Origin: Amycolatopsis methanolica 239
GTDB lineage: Bacteria; Actinomycetota; Actinomycetes; Mycobacteriales; Pseudonocardiaceae
Direction of reading: 5' to 3'
Length of the DNA stretch: 64,000 bases
Assembly (NCBI RefSeq): GCF_000739085.1
Contig: NZ_CP009110.1
Location: 5,704,001 to 5,768,000, forward strand
The position numbers and the translations under genes were made by a program. Under the pieces are notes generated by a model. The model was not told the origin of the DNA. It was given only the letters and a program-made list of their open reading frames with translations, and ran no database searches. Position 1 is the stretch's first letter. Every line of letters begins with the position of its first letter. Positions 17,147-25,134 of the stretch are shown piece by piece.

Positions 17147-18104
17147 CGGCGGCGGGGGTTGCCGAGCCGGGCGGAGCGGCGGAGCCCGCGGGGCCGGGCG
17201 GAGCCCGCGGAGCCCGCGGGGCCCGGCGAAAGCGCGGCGGGGCCGGCGGGGCCGCGGCCGAGCCGGGCGAAGCGGCGGAGCCGCGGCGAGCGGGGAGGAG
17301 CCCGGTGAAGCCGACGGGGCGGACTCTGGGCGGAGCCGCGCAGCCAGCAGAGCCTGCAGGGCGAAGGGCCGAGCGGGGCGGAAGCCCGGTGGCGCCCCGG
17401 CGGGGCGGAACCTGCCGAGTCGGCTCGGCAAGCGCGCCTCGGCAGATCCGGCAGGGTCCGGCACACGCCTCCGCAGCAGATTCGGCACATCCGGCACGCG
17501 CCTCCGCAGGTCCGGCAGGTCGGCAAGTTCGGTGTCGCGTGCCCGGCCCGCTGACCGGGCAGACTTTGTGTCGCCGACCGGGTGGGTTCGGTCCCACCCA
17601 CCGGACAGGCTCGGCAAGCTAACCTCGGCAGGCCCGGCAGACTCGGTTCGGTCGGGTCTCTGCCCTGCCGACCGGGCGAGTTCGATCCCACCAACCGGAC
17701 TTGCCGTGGCAGCTCAGCTGAGCACGCTCGGGTCTTCATGGGCGTCCCACCGCGCCGAGCGGCAGCGCGGCCGCACCCAACCCGCCGTGACGAGCAACCC
17801 GGACCGGTCGTTTCTGCGGTGCCCCCTCAGCGCGCGGCCCATATCGATCGCCGCCAGCGGCCGCTCGCAGGCCACGCTGGGCGCCTCCGAGCCATCAGCC
17901 ACGATCTTCGGGCCAGTTCGCCGCCACGCCGCCCGACCTGGGCAGTTGTCGCGCTGGCGCAGGGGTGTCCGAGCAGCTGCCACGGCCCGTCGAAGACCGT
18001 GGGGCCGTCACCGGTGGTGGGGCTGCGCAGAAACCGACTGGCGAGTAACCTAGGGCGCCACTTGCGAAAGCGCACAGGCGCGCACCCTTGCCGGAGGTAT
18101 TGGG
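17147..18104. other. 958-bp gap: GC-rich degenerate repeats then non-coding DNA
   Basis: About 17150-17420 is built from GGAGCC/GCGGAGCCG-like elements. About 17400-17700 repeats degenerate units around GCCTCCGCAG and TCCGGCA; two near-copies of a CCGACCGG...TTCG.TCCCACC..CCGGAC block lie near 17576-17610 and 17678-17700. The open frames through it, including a Cys-rich one on the minus strand, are by-products of the repeats. From 17720 to 18104 I see no gene; the last 100 bp should carry the uspA promoter and its GGAGG site near 18091. Confidence 0.6.
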
Positions 18105-18554
18105 ATGGCTGCATACCGGACCGTGGTTGTCGGTACGGACGGGTCTGATTCATCGTTCCGCGCGGTCGACCGGGCGGCGGCCGTGGCCGCGGACTCCGGC
18201 GCCACGCTCGTCATCGTGTGCGCCTACTACCCGGCGAGCAGGCAGGACGTGGAGAAGGCCCAGGACGTTCTCGGCGAGGAGGCCTACCAGGTGGTCGGTT
18301 CGGCGCCGGCCGAGGACACGCTCCGCAGCGCCCGCGACCGCGCCCTCAAGGCCGGCGCGGGGTCGACCGAAACGATCGCCGTGGTCGGGGAGCCGGTCGA
18401 AGCCTTGCGCAAGGTCGTCTCCGACAAGTCGGCCGACCTGCTGGTCGTCGGCAACCGGGGCCTGAACACCCTCACCGGGCGGCTGCTCGGGTCGGTGCCG
18501 TCGGAGGCGGCGCGCAAGTCGGGCGTCGACGTCCTGATCGTGCACACCACGTAG
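18105..18554 (+). CDS. Universal stress protein (UspA family)
   Basis: 149 residues, one Usp domain. It begins with the YRTVVVGTDGSDSS strand-loop and ends with the nucleotide-binding pattern G-2x-G-9x-G-S (GNRGLNTLTGRLLGS), so it belongs to the ATP-binding type. Cytoplasmic. It lies 6 nt upstream of the cyclase gene, so the two are probably co-transcribed, linking a stress protein to cyclic-nucleotide signalling. ATG at 18105 has GGAGG about 10 nt upstream. Confidence 0.92.
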   Translation: MAAYRTVVVGTDGSDSSFRAVDRAAAVAADSGATLVIVCAYYPASRQDVEKAQDVLGEEAYQVVGSAPAEDTLRSARDRALKAGAGSTETIAVVGEPVEALRKVVSDKSADLLVVGNRGLNTLTGRLLGSVPSEAARKSGVDVLIVHTT

Positions 18555-18560
18555 GCCGCC

Positions 18561-19514
18561 GTGGACGCCGAGGGCCTCGAGAGCATCCTGCTCGGCGGCA
18601 AGCGCCGCTACACGCGGCTCGAGGTGGCCGAGAAGGCGGGTGTGCCCATCGAACGGGCCACCCGCCTGTGGCGGGCGCTGGGGTTCGCCACGGTCGGCGA
18701 CGACGAGGTCGTCTTCACCGACGCCGACGTCGATGCCGTCCGCACCACCGACCAGCTGATCTCCTCCGGCCTGCTTGACCAGAGCCTGGAGGCGCCGGTG
18801 GCGCGCACGCTGGGCCTGCACCTGTCCCGGCTGGCGGAGTGGCAGGTGCGGATGCTGTCGACGCTGATCACCGAGAACGAGCACCTCGGCCAGGACGATT
18901 CGCAGGTCGTGACGCTGGTCGAGCGCCTGCTGCCGGAGTTGCAGCGCGTGCAGGACTTCGTGTGGCGGCGGCACCTGGCGGCGTTCGCGGGCCGGGCACT
19001 GGCCTCGCCGGAGGAGGACCTGGAGGCCCGGACCGAGGTCGTCGGGTTCGTCGACATGGTCGGCTACACGCGGCTGACCCGCCGCCTCGACGAGAGCGAG
19101 CTCAGTGCCGTGCTGGAGGGCTTCGAGCTGCTCGCGACCGAGGTGATCGCCGACCACCACGGCCGGGTGGTGAAGATGATCGGCGACGAGGTGCTGTTCG
19201 TCGCCGACACGCCCGCCGACGCGGCCGAGATAGCGCTGACGCTGACCGAACGCACAGCAGCGGACGCGGATTTGCCGAACGTCCGGGCGGGTCTGGCGGC
19301 GGGCCGGATCCTGAGCCGCTTCGGCGACGTGTACGGGTCGGTGGTGAATATGGCCGCACGCCTGACCTCGGTGGCGCGCCCCGGCACGGTGCTGATCGAC
19401 CGCGAACTGGCGGGTGAGCTGGCGGAGCTGCCGGGTTTCACCGTGCGATCCCGCCGCCCGGCGACGGTCCGCGGCTACGCGCGCTTGCACCCATACGTGC
19501 TCAGACGGGATTAG
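18561..19514 (+). CDS. Class III adenylate/guanylate cyclase with N-terminal helical regulatory domain
   Basis: 317 residues. The N-terminal 150 residues start with a MerR-like winged-helix segment (RRYTRLEVAEKAGVPIERATR) and continue as helices, as in mycobacterial cyclases with a regulatory N-domain. The catalytic domain (about 155-317) has both metal Asp residues (D165 in FVDMVGYT, D209 in KMIGDEVLF), Lys205, and the NMAARL Asn/Arg transition-state pair, so it looks active. GTG at 18561. No membrane segment, so cytoplasmic. It is coupled to uspA upstream. Confidence 0.88.
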   Translation: MDAEGLESILLGGKRRYTRLEVAEKAGVPIERATRLWRALGFATVGDDEVVFTDADVDAVRTTDQLISSGLLDQSLEAPVARTLGLHLSRLAEWQVRMLSTLITENEHLGQDDSQVVTLVERLLPELQRVQDFVWRRHLAAFAGRALASPEEDLEARTEVVGFVDMVGYTRLTRRLDESELSAVLEGFELLATEVIADHHGRVVKMIGDEVLFVADTPADAAEIALTLTERTAADADLPNVRAGLAAGRILSRFGDVYGSVVNMAARLTSVARPGTVLIDRELAGELAELPGFTVRSRRPATVRGYARLHPYVLRRD

Positions 19515-19533
19515 CAGGCTGCCGCGCGGAAAT

Positions 19534-19572
19534 CGATGCGGTCACCGGGGCGGGTACCCGGCGACCGCATCG
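19534..19572. terminator. Hairpin between convergent genes
   Basis: CGATGCGGTC (19534-19543) pairs with GACCGCATCG (19563-19572). It lies between the cyclase stop and the ProA-like stop and may serve both. Confidence 0.55.
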
Positions 19573-19583
19573 GTCAGCCAGGC

Positions 19584-20822
19584 TCAGTTCGCGGGCAGGA
19601 CCGCGTACTGGCGCACGTACAGGTCCGTGTAGGTGACCGGCCCGCGGGGGCCCGGCACCTTGTCCAGGTTGATGCCGGTCTCCGGCACGGCCAGCAGCTT
19701 GAAGCCGTCCAGCAGGCGGGTCGGCGCGTTCCAGAACACGCCGGTGCCGGTGTAGCCGTCAAGGAAGGCCGAGGCGGTTTCGGCGTCCTCGGTGGCGATG
19801 CCCGCCGCCAGGCCGGAGGTCTGCTCGTTCGCGATCGACACGGCCTCGGTCACGTCGGCGACCTGCGCGACGGTCACCGTGGCCTCGTGGTCGGAGTCGA
19901 GCGCCCACTCGTAGCCGATGGCGTGGTCGTGCGGCGGCAGCGACGGCGTCACCTTCCGCTCGGCGAGCGCCTCGGAGATGACCGGCCACAGCCGGTCGTG
20001 CACCGCGGAGTGGATGAGCAGCAGGTTGAGCCGGTTGCAGACACCCAGCCGGTCGAGGCTGTTGAACACCAGGTCGCGGACCTTGCCGGCGTCGGCGGCC
20101 TCGTCGATGTACAGCACGCCACCACCGTCGGCGTGGGCGAGCGTGCGCACGCCGTGCTGGGCAGCCTCCAGCGCGAGCGCGCGGGTGCTCTCGCCGCTGC
20201 CGCGCAGGATGACGAGCGGCACCAGATCAGGGAACCGCACCAGGGCGGCGGCGGCCTCCCGCTCGACGCGCGGCACCAGCTGCACGACGGCGGGATCGAT
20301 GCCCGCGTCGGACAGGGCCGGGGCGATGACGACCTCCAGGAGCCGCTGCGCGGAGCCGAGCGCGGCCGAGCCGGTGCGCAGCACCCCGCCGTTGCGGGAC
20401 TTGACCAGCTGCGACGCCACGTCGACCGTCACGTTGGGCCGGGCCTCGTAGTTCGCGCCGATCACGCCGACCGGACGGCGCCGCTCGACCAGCCGCAGGC
20501 CGTCGGACAGCGCCTTCACCGGGATCTCCCGCTCCGCGTGGGGCGAGCCGGCCAGCAGGCGCAGCTGCTCGGCCATGCCGGTGAGCCGCTCCTCGGTGAT
20601 CGTGAGGCGGTCGAGCAGTCCGGCGCTCATGCCTTCCTGCTGCGCCCGCGCCACGTCGGCCCGGTTCGCCTCCAGCACGGTTTCACGCGCGTCGAGGAGC
20701 CGGTTCGCCATGGCGGTCAGGGCCGCGTCGACGGCCGGGTCGGACGCGGTGGCCAACGACGGGGCCGCCGCCTTGGCCGCCCGCGCGCACTCCTCAACAG
20801 CCTTCGCCACCTCGTCGGACAC
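19584..20822 (-). CDS. Glutamate-5-semialdehyde dehydrogenase-like protein (divergent ProA)
   Basis: 412 residues, aldehyde dehydrogenase superfamily. The substrate-phosphate motif region VGVIGANYEARPN matches ProA, and the catalytic thiol is Cys262 in LGVCNRLNLLLI. Downstream segments deviate from canonical ProA: GVFWNAPTRLLDGF replaces the usual VYVNASTRF-type motif, and the C-terminus (GPVTYTDLYVRQYAVLP) lacks GLEELTT. This suggests an actinobacterial paralogue rather than the housekeeping enzyme; no proB is adjacent. GTG at 20822 is chosen because GGAGG sits 5 nt upstream; a GTG at 20834 is also open. Confidence 0.75.
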   Translation of the reverse strand: MSDEVAKAVEECARAAKAAAPSLATASDPAVDAALTAMANRLLDARETVLEANRADVARAQQEGMSAGLLDRLTITEERLTGMAEQLRLLAGSPHAEREIPVKALSDGLRLVERRRPVGVIGANYEARPNVTVDVASQLVKSRNGGVLRTGSAALGSAQRLLEVVIAPALSDAGIDPAVVQLVPRVEREAAAALVRFPDLVPLVILRGSGESTRALALEAAQHGVRTLAHADGGGVLYIDEAADAGKVRDLVFNSLDRLGVCNRLNLLLIHSAVHDRLWPVISEALAERKVTPSLPPHDHAIGYEWALDSDHEATVTVAQVADVTEAVSIANEQTSGLAAGIATEDAETASAFLDGYTGTGVFWNAPTRLLDGFKLLAVPETGINLDKVPGPRGPVTYTDLYVRQYAVLPAN

Positions 20823-20873
20823 CGCTACCTCCACGCTGGGAACTGGGAGCCTCCAGTGTGCCGCACGGGCAGG

Positions 20874-21602
20874 TCAGGGCTGTAGCGCGGGTTCCAGCAG
20901 CCACGCGCCGCCGACGAAGAGACACGTGACCGCGAGCACGCCGAGCATCAGCATCCACAGCGCCGCCGGCACACCGGTCAGCCGGGCGAGCTGGTCCGCG
21001 TCGGAGTTCCGCGCCGCGCCGCGTCGCCGTTTGATCTGCAGCTCGATGACCGGCCGGAGCCCGCCGAACAGCAGGAACCAGGTGATCAGGTAGATGAACC
21101 ACGCCTGGACCTGCGGACCGGCGACGAGCGCGACCGCCGCCAGCCCGGCGGCCGTGAGCACCACGGACAGCACGCCATACGCGTTGCGGACCATGACCAG
21201 CACGCCGAGCAGCAGCAATGCGGCGAGCGCGAGCAGCACAGTGATGCGTCCCGCGGCCAGCAGGCTCGCGAAGGCCAGGCCGAGGATCCCGGGGGCCGGG
21301 TAGCCCGCGAGCGCGGTCAGGACCATGCCCGGCCCCTCGGGCTTGCCCCGCGAGACCGTGACGCCCGAGGTGTCCGAGTGCAGTTTGATGCCCTGCAACC
21401 GGCGTCCGGCCAGCACCGCGATCAACGCGTGGCCGGCCTCGTGCACGATGGTGATCACGTTGCGGGCCATCCGCCAGGGCGCGCCGGACAACACCAGCAG
21501 GAGCGCCACACCGCCGGTCACCAGCGGGACCGGGATGGACGGATCCGGCTGCGCCCCGAAGAGACCCGCCAGCACGTCAAGCTCTGCCGTCGCCTCGTTC
21601 AC
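20874..21602 (-). CDS. M50-family membrane metalloprotease
   Basis: 242 residues with about six hydrophobic segments. The zinc motif HEAGH is at 54-58 inside the second helix (TIVHEAGHALIAVLAG). A downstream acidic third ligand is not obvious. It belongs to the M50B-like actinobacterial peptidases, which are suspected intramembrane or membrane-associated proteases. The C-terminal third has a basic cytoplasmic loop (QIKRRRGAARNSD) and one last helix. GTG at 21602. Substrate unknown. Confidence 0.85.
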   Translation of the reverse strand: MNEATAELDVLAGLFGAQPDPSIPVPLVTGGVALLLVLSGAPWRMARNVITIVHEAGHALIAVLAGRRLQGIKLHSDTSGVTVSRGKPEGPGMVLTALAGYPAPGILGLAFASLLAAGRITVLLALAALLLLGVLVMVRNAYGVLSVVLTAAGLAAVALVAGPQVQAWFIYLITWFLLFGGLRPVIELQIKRRRGAARNSDADQLARLTGVPAALWMLMLGVLAVTCLFVGGAWLLEPALQP

Positions 21603-22075
21603 GCGCGGAAGCTCACCACATGTCGAGTGCGCTCCCTGTTATCACCCCCATCGCGTTCACAGCTCCCCACTGGTAGTTGGGATGAGCGAGGTGAGCCGGT
21701 GCAGGCTTCCCGCGCCTGGCTGTCGAGTGGTCGCGAGGCCCTGTGGCCCAGCCGCAAGACCGCCGAGTGGATGCCGCCGCGCCACCGTGGCGGTTTCGCA
21801 TGTGCGGTTCGCAAGCGGGCGCCGGGCTGCCCCAGTCGCCGGACCGGCGGGACGGCGGGCAGACGCAGGGCGTTGGAGCACACCGATAGCGCACCGGAGG
21901 ACAGCACCGATGCTGCCAGCGGCAGCGGCAGCGGCAGCGGCAGCGGCAGCGGCAGCCCCCCCGGGCCGCGCAAGCGGGGTTCGGGTGCTGGGCGGGCTGG
22001 GTGGGCTGGCGCCGGGAGCCGGCGGGGCCCAGGCGGCTGGCGCTGGTGCCTCCTTCGTCGCCGCCGCTGCGGGGC
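21603..22075. other. 473-bp intergenic region with simple repeats
   Basis: Holds the promoter side of the M50 gene and the 3' side of the glycosylase gene. It contains a GGCAGC hexamer run near 21917-21956 and the first copy of a 47-bp-period repeat at 22048. No convincing gene is seen; open frames across it are GC-rich artefacts. Confidence 0.6.
21917..21956. repeat. Hexanucleotide microsatellite (GGCAGC)n
   Basis: Six or more perfect tandem copies of a 6-nt unit in non-coding DNA between the M50 and glycosylase genes. A multiple-of-three tract prone to slippage; a minus-strand frame across it would read Leu-Pro repeats, but there is no other coding signal. Confidence 0.8.
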
Positions 22076-22122
22076 TCAGGCGGCTTGCGTCGGCGCCTCC
22101 TTCGTCGCCGCCGCTGCGGGGC
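22048..22122. repeat. Direct duplication at the 3' end of the glycosylase gene (47-bp period)
   Basis: A 27-nt block (GCCTCCTTCGTCGCCGCCGC then TGCGGGG) at 22048-22074 recurs at 22095-22121. The right copy encodes the glycosylase C-terminal AAAATKEAP; the left copy lies after its stop codon. This points to a recent tandem duplication that extended or duplicated the gene end. Confidence 0.75.
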
Positions 22123-23020
22123 CCGGGCGGCGGTCGCGGGCTACGCGGAACAGCAGGGCGGCCCAGCTGCGGTACGGGGCCCACGCGTCGGCGATCGAGG
22201 CGAGTTCCGCGGGCGTCGCGGCGGGGCGGTTGTAGGCGTGGCGCATTTCCTCCAGCAGGTACCTCTCATTCGCGGGGAACACGTCCGGGTGACCGGCGCC
22301 GCGGATCAGGATCAGCTGCGCCGAGAACGCTCCGATGCCGGGCAGCGCGCGCAGCGTCTCCAGGGCGTCCTCGGGGTCCGCGACGCGCAGGGCGGCCGGG
22401 TCGAGGACGCCGGTCAGCGCGGCCTCGGCGACCACACGCAGACGGTCCACTTTGATCTCCGGCAGCCACGGCGGCGCGGGCATCTCCAGCAACTCCGCCG
22501 GCGCCGGGAACGACCACAACCGACGCCCGTCGACATCCAGCTGCCTGCCGTGCAGTTCGGCGACCCGCTGCTTGAACAGAGCCGCCTGCGCGAAGCGGAT
22601 CCGCTGCCCGATGATCGCCCAGCAGGCGGCCTCGTACGGCGACGTGAACAACACCGGCCGCAACCCGGGATACCGCGCCTGCAACGCAACCACCACCGGA
22701 TCACGCTCGCCGACCGCGGCGAAACCGGAGCCGTCCACGTCGAGCGACAGGATCCGCGCCACGTGCCGCGCGGCCTCGGCGACGTCGGCTTCCCCTGCCA
22801 CCACTGACACTTCGACCGATCCGGGCGCTCGTTGCCGTACCCGCACGCCGGTGTGCACCCACCCGCCCGGCAACGGGAAGGCGAACCGGAGGGTGCCCGG
22901 CTCCTCCGCCGCATGCGGTCGCGACGCGGGTGCGAACCCCTCCAGGAACCCGGCCGCCGCCGCGAGGTGGAACGGACCCGGCACGGCGATCTCGACGGTG
23001 CCCGTCACACTACTCGTCAT
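22076..23020 (-). CDS. DNA-3-methyladenine glycosylase II-like protein (AlkA/HhH-GPD)
   Basis: 314 residues. An AlkA-type N-terminal domain (about 1-110) precedes an HhH-GPD domain. The latter has the helix-hairpin-helix ALPGIGAFSAQLILIRGAG followed by HPDVFPANERYL, whose Asp is the catalytic residue of this superfamily. It should excise alkylated purines. ATG at 23020 has AAGGAGAG upstream; a longer start at 23077 lacks one. The C-terminal ATKEAPTQAA tail is encoded by duplicated DNA and is probably dispensable. Divergent from the erm leader, with only 97 bp between. Confidence 0.83.
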   Translation of the reverse strand: MTSSVTGTVEIAVPGPFHLAAAAGFLEGFAPASRPHAAEEPGTLRFAFPLPGGWVHTGVRVRQRAPGSVEVSVVAGEADVAEAARHVARILSLDVDGSGFAAVGERDPVVVALQARYPGLRPVLFTSPYEAACWAIIGQRIRFAQAALFKQRVAELHGRQLDVDGRRLWSFPAPAELLEMPAPPWLPEIKVDRLRVVAEAALTGVLDPAALRVADPEDALETLRALPGIGAFSAQLILIRGAGHPDVFPANERYLLEEMRHAYNRPAATPAELASIADAWAPYRSWAALLFRVARDRRPGPAAAATKEAPTQAA

Positions 23021-23117
23021 CGTTGCTCTCCTTCGGTCGGACGATGATGGGACGACGGTAGCGGGAGCCACCGACAATTCCGGGAAAAGCAGTTGCCGGC
23101 CCCGCTACGGTGGAGCC

Positions 23118-23171
23118 ATGGGTACCTTGTCGCAGTCCTGCACGGCGTTCGCCCGCTTGCGGCGCGCCTGA
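23118..23171 (+). CDS. Putative erm leader peptide MGTLSQSCTAFARLRRA
   Basis: A 17-codon open frame, 97 nt upstream of the erm start, preceded by GGTGGAG close to its ATG. The C-terminal ARLRR contains Arg-Leu-Arg at codons 13-15. This is the +X+ type motif at which macrolide-bound ribosomes arrest on ErmDL-class leaders, where position in the peptide is flexible. Its stop codon abuts the 5' arm of a stem that is mutually exclusive with a second stem next to the erm ribosome site. This is an inference from sequence; no expression evidence is available. Confidence 0.6.
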   Translation: MGTLSQSCTAFARLRRA

Positions 23172-23263
23172 ACGCAGCGGCTGCCCCGCACATTTCGGCT
23201 TTTCCAGCCACCACAACGCCAGTCGCTGCGTCATGAGCTCCTGCCCGCTCTCATGACGTGGAG
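23172..23263 (+). promoter_or_regulatory. Candidate erm attenuator: two mutually exclusive stems
   Basis: Stem A pairs ACGCAGCG (23172-23179, directly after the leader stop) with CGCTGCGT (23224-23231). Stem B pairs CGTCATGAG (23229-23237) with CTCATGACG (23250-23258) around a 12-nt loop. They share 23229-23231, so only one can form. Stem B ends one nucleotide before the erm Shine-Dalgarno GGAG (23260-23263). A ribosome held at the Arg-Leu-Arg codons would reach about 23172 and could disturb stem A. CATGGGTAC at the leader start (23117-23125) is also complementary to GTACCCATG at the erm start (23263-23271). Confidence 0.6.
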
Positions 23264-23268
23264 TACCC

Positions 23269-24048
23269 ATGCCCTCGGCACCTCGTGCCGGGCGGTCCGC
23301 CGGCGTGCATTTCCTTGCCACACCGGCGATCGCCGCACAGCTCGTCCAGTCCTGCGCCATCGGCGGCGACGATCTCGTCCTGGAGATCGGCGCCGGCCAG
23401 GGCGCCCTCACCCGCCACCTCGCCGCCACCGGCGCACGCGTTCTCGCCGTCGAACGAGATGAACACTTCGTGCGCCGCTTGACCACCCGATTCGGTGATC
23501 GGTCGAACGTTCGCGTCATGCACGCCGACGCCCGTGACATTCCCCTGCCGCGACGGCGGTTCCACCTCGTCGCCAACATCCCGTACGCGTTGTCGACATC
23601 GATCCTCCGCCGCGTCCTGACCGGCCACACCGCGCTCCACCGCGCGGCGCTGCTCGTCGAATGGGGCTTCGCCAAACGGATCTGCGCCACCGTGCCCGGC
23701 CGGCTTGAACAGGCGTGGTGGGCCGCCCGCTTCGACCTCGAACTGGTGTCCCGGATCGGCGCGCGGCACTTCTCCCCGCCACCCCGCGTCGACTCCGCAC
23801 ACCTGACGATCCGCCGCACCCACTTCCCCCGATCAGCCGAACGAGCACTGTGGACGGTCCTGTCCGCCGCCTACAGCCACCCCACCGCTCCGGCGCACCT
23901 GCTGTTCGACCGGCGCGCCCTGCGCCGCGCGGGAATCCGGCCGGCGGAGCCCGCGGGCACCGTCCCGCCACAGCGCTGGGCGCACCTCGCCCGCGACCTG
24001 TCGCCCGGCCACACCTGGCCCGCCCTGCCGAAACGGATCCGCGACTGA
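23269..24048 (+). CDS. Erm-family 23S rRNA (adenine-N6) dimethyltransferase
   Basis: 259 residues. SAM motif I is LEIGAGQGALTRHL (GAGQG 41-45), acidic motif II VERDEHF near 61-67, motif III HADARD near 85-90, and the catalytic NIPY at 103-106, as in Erm rather than KsgA (NLPYN). It modifies A2058 of 23S rRNA and lowers binding of macrolides, lincosamides and streptogramin B. ATG at 23269 has GGAG 5 nt before it. It is chromosomal, codon use resembles neighbours, and no mobile element or macrolide cluster adjoins, suggesting an intrinsic gene. Confidence 0.93.
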   Translation: MPSAPRAGRSAGVHFLATPAIAAQLVQSCAIGGDDLVLEIGAGQGALTRHLAATGARVLAVERDEHFVRRLTTRFGDRSNVRVMHADARDIPLPRRRFHLVANIPYALSTSILRRVLTGHTALHRAALLVEWGFAKRICATVPGRLEQAWWAARFDLELVSRIGARHFSPPPRVDSAHLTIRRTHFPRSAERALWTVLSAAYSHPTAPAHLLFDRRALRRAGIRPAEPAGTVPPQRWAHLARDLSPGHTWPALPKRIRD

Positions 24049-24123
24049 GAACTCTCAGGAAATTCTTCTCAGGGGATTTCTGGGTCACTCCACAGGATTC
24101 TCACAAGGAAGGAGACGAACCTC

Positions 24124-25050
24124 ATGGGCATGAACGAGAACGAGTTCCGGGCGAGCCAGGCCGGCGGGGTCCCGCCGACCTACAGCCACCCCTACTACCA
24201 GCAGCCGGTCGCGGCCGCACCGGTGCTCACGCCCCCGCGGCCCAAGAAGAAGCGCGTCGCCGCGCTCGTCACCGCCAGCACCCTCGCCGCGGCGGTCATC
24301 GGCGGCGTCAGCGGAGCCGCCATCGTGGGCCTCGACAGCGGAACGCCGACAGGCTCGGCCACCTCCGCCACCACTGTGTCCAGCACCACGAACACCGACG
24401 TCAGCGCCGTCGCCGCCAAGGTGCTGCCCAGCGTCGTGCAGGTCAACGTCACCACCCGCCAGGGCGAGGCCATCGGATCCGGGGTCATCCTCAGCTCCGA
24501 CGGCAAGATCCTCACCAACGCGCACGTCGTGTCCGACGCCGTCGGCTACGTAGCCATCACCCTGTCCGACGGCACCAAGTACCAGGCCAGCGTCGTCGGC
24601 GCCGACACCAAGGCCGACATCGCCGTCCTGCAGGCCCAGGGCGCCAGCGACCTCACCGCCGCCACCCTCGGCGACTCCAGCAAGGTGCAGGTCGGCGAAG
24701 AGGTCGTCGCCATCGGCTCACCCGGCGGCCTGCAGAACACCGTCACCTCGGGCATCGTCAGCGCCCTCAACCGCGACCTCTCCGACATCTCCAGCGGCGA
24801 ACCCAACACCCCCTTCGGGCAGACCGCCAACACCACCAGCGACAGCCCCAGCTACACCGCCATCCAAACCGACGCGTCCATCAACCAGGGCAACTCCGGA
24901 GGCCCGCTCGTCGACATGAACGGCGAGGTCATCGGCATCAACTCCGCCCTCTACAGCCCCTCGTCGACCTCCGCCGGATCGGTCGGCATCGGCTTCGCCA
25001 TCCCCATCAACGACGCCAAAACGATCATCCATCAGATCGAGAACAACTGA
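24124..25050 (+). CDS. HtrA-like membrane-anchored trypsin-type serine protease (no PDZ)
   Basis: 308 residues. A cytoplasmic Pro/Tyr-rich N-terminus (1-43) ends with KKKR, followed by one membrane helix (about 44-70). The extracytoplasmic trypsin fold has the triad His134 (TNAHVV), Asp165 (KADIAVL) and Ser258 (GNSGGPL). Unlike DegP/HtrA there is no C-terminal PDZ domain, as in several actinobacterial PepD-like paralogues. ATG at 24124 follows AAGGAAGGAGAC. Likely a surface quality-control protease. Confidence 0.9.
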   Translation: MGMNENEFRASQAGGVPPTYSHPYYQQPVAAAPVLTPPRPKKKRVAALVTASTLAAAVIGGVSGAAIVGLDSGTPTGSATSATTVSSTTNTDVSAVAAKVLPSVVQVNVTTRQGEAIGSGVILSSDGKILTNAHVVSDAVGYVAITLSDGTKYQASVVGADTKADIAVLQAQGASDLTAATLGDSSKVQVGEEVVAIGSPGGLQNTVTSGIVSALNRDLSDISSGEPNTPFGQTANTTSDSPSYTAIQTDASINQGNSGGPLVDMNGEVIGINSALYSPSSTSAGSVGIGFAIPINDAKTIIHQIENN

Positions 25051-25056
25051 CACAAC

Positions 25057-25089
25057 CGGAACGGGCCGCGGTCGGGGCGGCCCGTTCCG
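25057..25089. terminator. Hairpin terminator after the protease gene
   Basis: Perfect 13-bp stem CGGAACGGGCCGC / GCGGCCCGTTCCG with a 7-nt loop, 6 nt after the stop. Confidence 0.7.
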
Positions 25090-25134
25090 CCGAGCCGGAC
25101 GGTCCCCGCGCGCCGCCCGCGTTAGGGTTTCCCG

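Noticed and set aside
16474-17739. Cys-rich minus-strand frame (CRTCGGACRMCRICCGG) in the repeat region
   Set aside because: The Cys pattern follows the period of degenerate DNA repeats; no start, ribosome site or homology.
21599-21973. Leu-Pro repeat protein across the GGCAGC tract
   Set aside because: Created by the microsatellite; no flanking conserved sequence.
23060-23117. WhiB7-type promoter upstream of the erm leader
   Set aside because: An AAAA tract lies near TTGCCG, but spacing and -10 are too weak to call; left unassigned.
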